64,000 nucleotides of DNA from JABDKJ01 sp964609215 (GTDB lineage: Bacteria; Bacteroidota; Bacteroidia; Flavobacteriales_D; JABDKJ01): positions 1-64,000 of the forward strand of contig CAZSQZ010000007.1 of assembly GCA_964609215.1 (NCBI GenBank), written 5' to 3'. The number at the start of each line of letters is the position of its first letter. Positions within the stretch are counted from its first letter, which is position 1. The position numbers and the translations under genes are program-made. Shown in pieces: positions 24,930-31,205 of the stretch. The notes beneath the pieces were generated by a model. The model searched no databases and was not told where the DNA came from. It saw only the letters and a list, made by a program, of their open reading frames with translations.

Positions 24930-25688
24930 ATGTCTATTTCAAGTCAGTACATTAAGGAACTACATAAAGAGTTCGGTTATTTCGGCACTTGGCTTCCTGG
25001 CACTCCAATCTCCGTAGGAGATATAGGTATAATTGATAAAAATGGTTTTATTCGCCACTCTAGTTTAAAGGAGATGGAAATAGATTTTGAAACGGTTATA
25101 GATGATACGACCGAGGATATTGAATACTCTTCGCGTGAAGGTGTTTTATGGCACTCGAAACTATCAGGTCAGTCTCCAGAATTAGGAAGTTCATTAACCA
25201 AAACTGATGCTGGAATTTCTGTAAAATTCTCAAAGGAGAATGCCATCCTTTTGATGACCAAAGGAGTTCAAACCCATCTCATTTCGAATATCCCAAAACT
25301 AGAATCAGATATTTTAAGGCTCAAGAAAAAAGGACTCTGGCGAAATGACTTTTCAATAATCACCGAATTGAAAAGTGCTGATTCGAGCACAATTCTGATA
25401 TCAAACTCTTCTAAAAGTGAAATTGAGCTTAGAATGAAAGCCTCAATGGGGTCCACAGAAGTAAATTTAGCTGATGTTGAAGCAGGTTTTTCAATTAGTT
25501 CATACAAAAACATGGCTCTGAAAATAATAGCGGAAAGAGGATTGTCATTTCTATTCCGTGCTATGAGTCTGAAGAAATCAACATTTGGTGGTACTAGTAA
25601 GCTTCGAAGTAAAGGAGATTCATCGTTTTCATCTTTAAAGCTTACATTGGAGTATTCTGATCCAACGGATTTAGACTTATATCACTAA
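24930..25688 (+). CDS. protein of unknown family beside the caspase-like protease; gasdermin-like layout suspected
   Basis: The 252-residue protein has no signal peptide, no cysteine and no clear membrane helix. It starts with a helix (residues 5-16) followed by YFGTWLPGTPISVGDIGII, then beta-rich sequence. Residues 122-210 run helix (PKLESDILRLKKKGLW), amphipathic strands (FSIITELKSADSSTILISNS, then SEIELRMKA) and GLSFLFRAMSLKK, an order that recalls gasdermin N-terminal domains. The last 30 residues (about 223-252) become Ser-rich, then acidic, and could be a removable tail. Length (bacterial gasdermins are about 250-270 residues) and position after a caspase-like protease fit. I do not recognise the family with certainty, so pore formation is a hypothesis. 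Confidence 0.5.
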   Translation: MSISSQYIKELHKEFGYFGTWLPGTPISVGDIGIIDKNGFIRHSSLKEMEIDFETVIDDTTEDIEYSSREGVLWHSKLSGQSPELGSSLTKTDAGISVKFSKENAILLMTKGVQTHLISNIPKLESDILRLKKKGLWRNDFSIITELKSADSSTILISNSSKSEIELRMKASMGSTEVNLADVEAGFSISSYKNMALKIIAERGLSFLFRAMSLKKSTFGGTSKLRSKGDSSFSSLKLTLEYSDPTDLDLYH

Positions 25689-25852
25689 TTTATACCCAAT
25701 TCAATTTATAAACACTCCCGGCACCTCTTTGTAAATTAGAAAATTTTAGATGGAGAAGTTGATTAGAGTATTACAGTTAAATAAAATAGAGTATTTATTT
25801 AGGAGAGATAATCCATAACAATGTTAAGGATGTTGATTCGGGTATTTTAGAT

Positions 25853-26150
25853 TTTTATATTAAGGCAAAGTGATATTATTTGGGCGTGACCTTTCAGGTC
25901 GGGCTATCCGCTATATCTTTCTGTGAAAGACAGAAAGGATGCCGCTGCTATCCCTCACGCACTTCAAAAAGAGTAAAGTCCAAAATGACCTCTACCCTTT
26001 TCTCGCTATAGAGCGGTATATAAGAATTGAAATTTATGCAGAAGCAAAAATTGTCAATACTTACATGAGAATATGATAAAATTTTCTTCCCTCTTTTAAA
26101 AAAGAAAAAACTCTTAAACCTAAGCGATATAACATAACGCAATTACATTA
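25853..26150 (+). repeat. intergenic repeat element, copy 1
   Basis: This stretch aligns along most of its length with 28948-29245, same orientation. Shared blocks in the same order are ATTAAGGCAA, ATCTTTCTGTG, AGAAAG-ATG, TATCCCT, GC-CTTCAAAA, CGGTAT-TAAG, TGCAG-A, and TTAAACC-AAGC near the end. By eye it is clearly homologous but diverged. Copy 1 keeps a core of the type GGGCGTGAC...GGTCGGGCTATCCGC...GGATGCCGCTGCTATCCC, which I remember as common between genes in flavobacterial genomes; that memory should be checked. Function unknown. Confidence 0.65.
25884..25960 (+). ncRNA. structured core of repeat copy 1 (possible RNA or DNA fold)
   Basis: Nested pairing is visible. The outer stem GCGTGA (25884-25889) pairs with TCACGC (25955-25960). 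Hairpin GACC-TTTCA-GGTC (25888-25900) competes with it by two bases. GGCTATCC (25902-25909) pairs with GGATGCC (25937-25943) with one bulged base. CTTTCTGT-GAAAG-ACAGAAAG (25917-25937) is a perfect 8-base hairpin. In copy 2 the last hairpin is kept as CTTTCT...AGAAAG. Together these suggest a multi-branched fold. Whether it is transcribed is unknown. Confidence 0.4.
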
Positions 26151-26587
26151 TAGGACAAAATACACTGATTCGGGCTTGACGCTTCTTTATATTGTCAAGA
26201 CTTGCCCAACAAATTGAACGAAACAACAATACAGAGCTTCTAATAATGATTCTAGAAAATCCTTGTCCTAAATAATTAGTTATTGAATTAAGAACCACAT
26301 GGCCCATTCGATTTTGCTATAAATTTTATACAGATTCCTTCGTAAATTTAATGCATAAAATTTAGAGCAAATGCCAACTCCTAGTCTGCACGTTTCAAAA
26401 AATTACTTCTTCCTGCGCCCTAAGATTTCAATTAGATATCTCGCTTATATGTAAAAATGCTCTTAACGCTTGTTGAGATGTTCATTTTGCAAGAGTTGTT
26501 CTCTTCGATCATGAGATCGTTTCGCTAAGTTGATGCACAACAAGTCAATCTTAAAAGAATTAATTTATCAAATCAAAGTAGCGCTTA

Positions 26588-27298
26588 TTAATTAGTTAAT
26601 ACAAGAGATCTTTTTATTTCTTCAGATCCAAAATCATTTGCTCCTGATATGGCCGATTCTATATCTGAATTGAAGTCGATATATCGAAGTAATGAGATAG
26701 CTAGGGAATCATCGAATTCCTGAGCAACATAACTCTTGCTAAAACCACGTGAAGTTTCTTTTAGTTTGTTTTGATCTAAATATGACTGTATTGGTTGAAC
26801 TGGTGGAAGTGTAAATGCGATCTGACCATTACGTTTCACATATTTCATGATTGGTAAAAGCATGTAATCCTGTGCATATAATTCAAATTCTGTTGAACCC
26901 AATTTTATACCAATAGCATCATAGTCAATATCTGAATCTTTAAGTTTTTTGGAATCAATAATGTAAAGTTCTAAATCAGAAGCACTCGTTTTGGCTCCGA
27001 GCGGTGAATAGAATTCCGCCATTCCTAAGGGTGATACTCCTCCCGAATATCTCGCATGATTTACCCAAAAATCGGTTGATTGAACAAGAGGATTAATGAA
27101 GGTGGAAAAATCTAATCTTTTTCTGACCTGACTATACCCCTGCGATAAAAAACAAACAGAAAATACTAATGCAATTAAAAGTTTGTAAAAGTTTATATTC
27201 CAAATCAAAAGTTTTTGAAATACTTTTTTCTTTAGCCTTGCCAATAAATATGATTTTCTTGTGCCCATAACATGTGGTTTATTGTATTGATACCTCAA
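26588..27298 (-). CDS. exported protein of unknown function
   Basis: The frame gives up to 236 residues. A hydrophobic segment that reads as a signal peptide (FYKLLIALVFSVCFLSQGYS) lies at about residues 37-56, so the true start is probably downstream of the first ATG. A non-ATG start near LLIWNINFYK would place the signal peptide at the N-terminus. The mature part is about 180 residues and looks like a mixed alpha/beta domain (PLGMAEFYSPLGAKTSASDL, YDAIGIKLGSTEFELYAQDY). I recognise no family. It is 270 bases downstream of the protease gene with a terminator between them, so it is a separate transcription unit. Confidence 0.55.
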   Translation of the reverse strand: MRYQYNKPHVMGTRKSYLLARLKKKVFQKLLIWNINFYKLLIALVFSVCFLSQGYSQVRKRLDFSTFINPLVQSTDFWVNHARYSGGVSPLGMAEFYSPLGAKTSASDLELYIIDSKKLKDSDIDYDAIGIKLGSTEFELYAQDYMLLPIMKYVKRNGQIAFTLPPVQPIQSYLDQNKLKETSRGFSKSYVAQEFDDSLAISLLRYIDFNSDIESAISGANDFGSEEIKRSLVLTN

Positions 27299-27393
27299 AG
27301 TAATTTGATCACTAAGACTAAAAGAATACCCAACTCTGGTGATTTACAGAGAATGGAACGATTAGAAATGCCAGTAATCTCGTTAACACTTAT

Positions 27394-27419
27394 AAAAAAG
27401 TCACTTTTACCAAGTGACT
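27394..27419 (-). terminator. intrinsic terminator after the trypsin-like protease gene
   Basis: AGTCACTT (27399-27406) and AAGTGACT (27412-27419) form a perfect 8-base stem with a 5-base loop. Read on the minus strand, the hairpin is followed by a run of six T (the A run at 27394-27399). It lies 150 bases after the stop of the minus-strand protease gene. Confidence 0.7.
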
Positions 27420-27568
27420 GCTTACATTAACATGAGACTCATAAAGTTTAGAATAATAATTTTGTGTGATTAGACTTAATAACAGCTCAACCTAGATATT
27501 TCTTTGAACTTTGGATAACATCAAATAATAGTATGCTTATTCACTTGGTTTTTTAAATAAACCTTGAA

Positions 27569-28321
27569 TCACCAATTAGCCACCTCTTCAATAAAACCGT
27601 GATATAGATCTGATGCGTTATTAGGACATCCACCATAATTGTGAATCGCAATTCCTTCCCTTCTGTTTTTAAGAATTACCCCTCCGCTTTGCCCCCCAAA
27701 GGTATCAGCAAAGTAATTGAACCTTCCTGATTCTTTTTGCAAATAATCTTCCATTTTATATTGAAATAGTCCATTATCTCTATCAGCAGGATATCCACAA
27801 ACAACTCCTTTGTCTGAGTCAGCTAATTTGGGAATAATAAATTCATTGAATGGGACAGGACGATCAAGCTTTATTGCCCCCATATCATATCGAACAGATT
27901 TGTCTTTAACCCACTTTTCTGTTGCTGCAACTTCAATGGCTTTATAACGACCAAATGGTTCATTAAGTCCGGCTTTAGCTGGAATCACAACAATGCTCTT
28001 CATCCAACCCCCTGTATTTTTGTCGAATACACAGTGTCCTGCGGTATATAACCGATCATTTGAAACCAACCAGCCAGAACCCACATATGTGCGATTGTTT
28101 TGTGCAAGCATGTAGAGCTTGCAAATAGCAATATATGGTGGCTGCAAGGCAGCCACCACTTTTTGTCTTTCATCAACTCCACAAAGCGATTCTCTAACAA
28201 GATCATTTTCATATTCAACCCAATTCTTTATTGTAATTTGTTGTTCATCTATTGATTCTTGTTCTGTTTGTAATTTATGGAAAATCAGCCTGCTCTCATT
28301 ATTTTCTTTTAATCTCTCCAT
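27569..28321 (-). CDS. trypsin-like serine protease without a signal peptide
   Basis: The 250-residue protein has a complete chymotrypsin-fold triad: His96 in LYTAGHCVF, Asp146 in YDMGAIKL and Ser212 in GGQSGGVIL. The segment ahead of the domain (ESLCGVDERQKV, then PYIAICKLY) is like that of V8/glutamyl-endopeptidase-type enzymes, where it precedes the mature protease. Those enzymes are normally exported; here no signal peptide is present, so it should be cytoplasmic. It lies 19 bases after a small gene for a 76-residue amphipathic peptide, its probable partner or substrate. Cytosolic trypsin-like proteases are known from bacterial conflict systems. Confidence 0.82.
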   Translation of the reverse strand: MERLKENNESRLIFHKLQTEQESIDEQQITIKNWVEYENDLVRESLCGVDERQKVVAALQPPYIAICKLYMLAQNNRTYVGSGWLVSNDRLYTAGHCVFDKNTGGWMKSIVVIPAKAGLNEPFGRYKAIEVAATEKWVKDKSVRYDMGAIKLDRPVPFNEFIIPKLADSDKGVVCGYPADRDNGLFQYKMEDYLQKESGRFNYFADTFGGQSGGVILKNRREGIAIHNYGGCPNNASDLYHGFIEEVANW

Positions 28322-28340
28322 AGAATTAGTGCTTTAAAAA

Positions 28341-28571
28341 CTAGTTTGCACATAAAGAATCCAGAGTTTTGATAAAGATCCTTAGAGCTTTCTTCCACTT
28401 ACCTGGAAATGGAATTTTTAAGATGATTTTAATGACGCCTGAAACTTTACTCCATACCTTGCATATCTTGGAAGCAAAATCTAAACTCTCTTGGTTTAGC
28501 TCTTGTTCCAGTTGTTCTAAATCAAGTTTTTCAATTTCTTCATTTACAGATTCAAATGTTAATTCTGACAT
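28341..28571 (-). CDS. 76-residue peptide with amphipathic, basic C-terminal half
   Basis: The N-terminal half is acidic and helical (about residues 1-32, with EEIEKLDLEQLEQELNQ). The C-terminal half (about 37-76) is hydrophobic and basic: VWSKVSGVIKIILKIPFP, then GKWKKALRIFIKTLDSL. Such a two-part layout, with an acidic pro-region and a cationic amphipathic tail, is seen in membrane-active peptides kept silent until cut. The protease encoded 19 bases downstream is the obvious candidate for the cut. No homolog is recognised and the function is hypothetical. The start is the only ATG before the hydrophobic part. Confidence 0.55.
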   Translation of the reverse strand: MSELTFESVNEEIEKLDLEQLEQELNQESLDFASKICKVWSKVSGVIKIILKIPFPGKWKKALRIFIKTLDSLCAN

Positions 28572-28927
28572 ATTTTAAATTTTGATTATTAATGAGTCAA
28601 AACTAAGTGGTGTCAAATTTCAGGCTAATACCCATTTTTGGGTAATTCAGTAGAATAATACAGATTTCTATGCACGAGATATGATTCAAGGCTATTGCTG
28701 CTTTATAAAGCTATTATCTCTATATTCGGAGAATCTTATACAATTATTCATTACCAATTGGAACAGCGTAGACGATGGAATAATTAAACATCAATAAATA
28801 TCCCCCTGGCATTAGCAATTTTTACTTTAAGAGCTCAATGAAAGCTGCTCTGTCTTTTTTACCTATTGAATTTTCTTTAGCCTAGGTATTCATCTGATTT
28901 TATTTAGAAAATATTTAAATTGGTTCC

Positions 28928-28954
28928 AAAACACCTCAAGGTTCAAGGTGTTTT
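28928..28954. terminator. terminator-like hairpin at the edge of repeat copy 2
   Basis: AAAACACCT (28928-28936) and AGGTGTTTT (28946-28954) are perfectly complementary across a 9-base loop. With A- and T-rich flanks it could stop transcription in either direction. No gene end is within 300 bases, so its role is uncertain; it may be part of the repeat element. Confidence 0.4.
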
Positions 28955-29245
28955 ATTAAGGCAAGATTAGATATTGAGGGTCGTGTTGTTGGCTAGATCT
29001 TTCTGTGGAAAATAGAAAGTATGTGGTTCTTATCCCTTGCGCAGCTTCAAAATAGGTAACCCACCTAAGTGTGGTTCACATTTCTTGCTTTAAAAACGGT
29101 ATGTAAGCGTTAAAAATTTGCAGGAAGGCACTTTGGATATTTAATCATTACAATTTGTTTGAATAAAATCTTTCTCTCCTCTCTTAAAAGAATTAATTTC
29201 TTAAACCAAAGCAACATCAACTTAATTTAAATACATTTTAACGCA
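28948..29245 (+). repeat. intergenic repeat element, copy 2 (diverged)
   Basis: This is homologous to 25853-26150 in the same orientation, with the same ordered blocks (ATTAAGGCAA, GATCTTTCTGTGG, TATCCCT, GC-GCTTCAAAA, CGGTATGTAAG, TTTGCAGGAA, TTAAACCAAAGC). The GGGCGTGAC hairpin part of the core is largely lost here, while the CTTTCT/AGAAAG stem is kept. The two copies bracket the protease cassette. Confidence 0.6.
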
Positions 29246-29300
29246 AATATGAGAGGCGAAAAAGTGGCTGTAAAGTTTTATTTTAAGTAATGAAAAGATT

Positions 29301-30344
29301 CTATTTCAATAGAATTCTATGTACACTAAACTCATTCCCACTTTGCAATTCCAGAAAATATAAACCCGGTGCAAAACCACTCAAATCAATAAACGTATCA
29401 TTAAGATAGATTTCTTGAACTTTCATCAGCTTACCCATTGCATCATAAATGGATAAATACATCTCTCCTGTTTCATTGCCTAGGTCAATTCTAATTTCCC
29501 CATTACTTGGATTTGGATAGATTGAAATTTCGGAATTTGAAAAAGTTTCCAAACCGAGAGCACTACAATCTCTATTCGTTAGCTCACCATCGCATTGAGA
29601 AGATAGCAAGTCATTTGAAGAAGCCATCCCATGAATTGCACCACCTAGATCCATATCATAAGTAGCATTAAGAGCAATATAGCTATCGTTTTCTACATCA
29701 ATTTGGTAAATCTCATTGAAGTAATTTCCTACCAGTAACTGTTCTTCACCGCAGGAATCGAAAACATTGTTTATCCCCCAAAGTGCAGTCATATCAATCA
29801 TTTCTTCTGGAATGCAGTAAATGGTTGAGATTTCAAGAGTATTTAGGTCAATTGCTTTGATTACTCCTTCAGCACTTATATAGGCTAGATGTCCTTTGTA
29901 GAAAGTTATATCTCCTGGAGTGTTTTCTCCAAGAAAGAGTATCGTTTCTTCCTCTTGGGTATTTAAGTTAATAGAAATCAAGTTGAATGTGAAAGCGTCT
30001 AATGCATAAAAGTTACCACTTTGATCGCATGTCAAAGCTGTGTGAATAGTGGTATCTGAAAATGCAACAATCTCAGTAGTAGAACCGTTACTCAAATTGA
30101 TCCTCCGAATCGATCCAATTGGTGTAATCCCATAGAGCGACCCATTCGGACCTACAGCTATATCGCCAAATTTAGGCTCCGTAGTGCCTAATTCTGTCAG
30201 TAAGGTTAGCTCGTTATTTGTTAATTCATAAACCGAACCACTATTTGCAAAATCATTGTATTGGTAAACATAAGTGTCTTGACCGTATGCATTTAAAATC
30301 AGAAATAAAGTAAAGACAAATGCGCATGTGTATTTGGTAGCCAT
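29301..30344 (-). CDS. T9SS-exported protein with a beta-propeller-like domain
   Basis: The 347-residue protein has a signal peptide (about residues 1-21, ending AYGQ). A beta-rich body of about 220 residues repeats short motifs such as FGDIAVGPNGSLYGITPIG and ALTCDQSGNFYALDAFT, suggesting a propeller of the NHL or SMP-30 kind. The C-terminal T9SS type A sorting domain (about 270-347) carries ISIYPNPSNGEIRIDL and ends with APGLYFLELQSG and RILLK. The T9SS moves such proteins across the outer membrane and removes the tail. Substrate and ligand are unknown. Confidence 0.8.
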   Translation of the reverse strand: MATKYTCAFVFTLFLILNAYGQDTYVYQYNDFANSGSVYELTNNELTLLTELGTTEPKFGDIAVGPNGSLYGITPIGSIRRINLSNGSTTEIVAFSDTTIHTALTCDQSGNFYALDAFTFNLISINLNTQEEETILFLGENTPGDITFYKGHLAYISAEGVIKAIDLNTLEISTIYCIPEEMIDMTALWGINNVFDSCGEEQLLVGNYFNEIYQIDVENDSYIALNATYDMDLGGAIHGMASSNDLLSSQCDGELTNRDCSALGLETFSNSEISIYPNPSNGEIRIDLGNETGEMYLSIYDAMGKLMKVQEIYLNDTFIDLSGFAPGLYFLELQSGNEFSVHRILLK

Positions 30345-30415
30345 AAAAACAAGTTAAGGATTGTTTTCTTTTACTTGCTTTAGCTCTCTTCAAAAAATGG
30401 CATATTGTTGCAGAC

Positions 30416-31165
30416 TTATTTTGAGGATAAACTATCAATAGCTTCAATAAAAAACTGAAGCGAATCTGAAGAGTCTAAGTTTTCTACGGAAAGCATAGCT
30501 CCTTTCCAATTACCATCTTCCCATTTACCTTTTGTCAATGAAGCTAAATTTTTAGTGCTTAGGGCATCATGTCCTTTATAACCTGAAACATATAGATAGT
30601 AATCTTTTGAATTAGTATCAGGCACAGCCATACCAAAACCAATTCCAATTTCACTTTGAGGCAGTTGAACAAATGCTCCAGTATCAAAATGATGGGGCCA
30701 TGTTCTTACATCAGTTTTAAAATTCTTATTTGCTATTGCCCGTTCGCAAGCACTTTTAGCCAACGATCTATACTTAGCTAATTTTAAAGCATATTCTTTG
30801 TTTATCTGAGCATAAACAAATTGATTATCAATACTTCCGGAATCTAATGAGTAATGCAAATCAAAAACAAAGGGTTTAAGGTTTTGAATTTTTGTAATCT
30901 CTGTCAACCATTGTAGTACATCGGCATGTGAAGATCCAAGCAAATCAAAAGTACTTTCAGTTGGTCCTTTCCAGTTCAATTTAAATTCAATGGTATCTAA
31001 TTCTAAAAAGCTTCCATTTAAAAATGGCCAAGATTGAAACACATTTGAATCTTCCAGCCAAGCAAGATTCGTGTGACTATCATCCTCTTTTGTTTCCGTA
31101 TATAATTTTGCAGCAGCAGCTATATACTGAACTGTAAAATGTAATTGTTTTTCGGTTTGGTTCAT
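30416..31165 (-). CDS. cytoplasmic protein of unknown function with a WPHHFD motif
   Basis: The 249-residue protein has no signal peptide. It has the striking motif TWPHHFDTGAFV (about residue 166) followed by GIGFGMAVPD, YYLYVSGYKG and ENLDSSDSLQFFIEAI. The clustered His, Asp and Trp could bind a metal or ligand. The WPHHFD stretch reminds me of DUF5996-type proteins, but the rest does not clearly match, so I leave the family open. It is a single gene between the T9SS protein and the GAF protein (40 bases). Confidence 0.6.
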   Translation of the reverse strand: MNQTEKQLHFTVQYIAAAAKLYTETKEDDSHTNLAWLEDSNVFQSWPFLNGSFLELDTIEFKLNWKGPTESTFDLLGSSHADVLQWLTEITKIQNLKPFVFDLHYSLDSGSIDNQFVYAQINKEYALKLAKYRSLAKSACERAIANKNFKTDVRTWPHHFDTGAFVQLPQSEIGIGFGMAVPDTNSKDYYLYVSGYKGHDALSTKNLASLTKGKWEDGNWKGAMLSVENLDSSDSLQFFIEAIDSLSSK

Positions 31166-31205
31166 TTAACTTTAATATATAGGTATAAATAACAGCATGA
31201 TTAAA

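Larger units (their letters stand above)
25689..26587. other. gene-free stretch of 900 bases holding a structured intergenic element
   Basis: No convincing gene is seen on either strand. The left half holds copy 1 of a repeated element (about 25853-26150) with a strongly paired core (25884-25960). The right half (26150-26587) is AT-rich with scattered stops, and I see nothing in it. The stretch marks the switch from the plus-strand island to minus-strand genes. Confidence 0.6.
28572..29300. other. gene-free stretch of 730 bases with repeat copy 2
   Basis: I see no gene on either strand. It holds a perfect hairpin (28928-28954) directly followed by copy 2 of the intergenic element (28948-29245). 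The first 350 bases should carry the promoter for the peptide/protease pair (minus strand), but I see no clear match to a Bacteroidota promoter. Confidence 0.55.

Noticed and set aside
25948..26142. 64-residue minus-strand frame in the gene-free stretch
   Set aside because: It lies inside repeat copy 1, is rich in Phe and Lys from A/T runs, and is not preserved as a frame in copy 2.
29301..30344. Reading the beta-propeller T9SS protein as part of the defence island
   Set aside because: It lies beyond repeat copy 2, is exported by T9SS and resembles ordinary surface cargo of the phylum.
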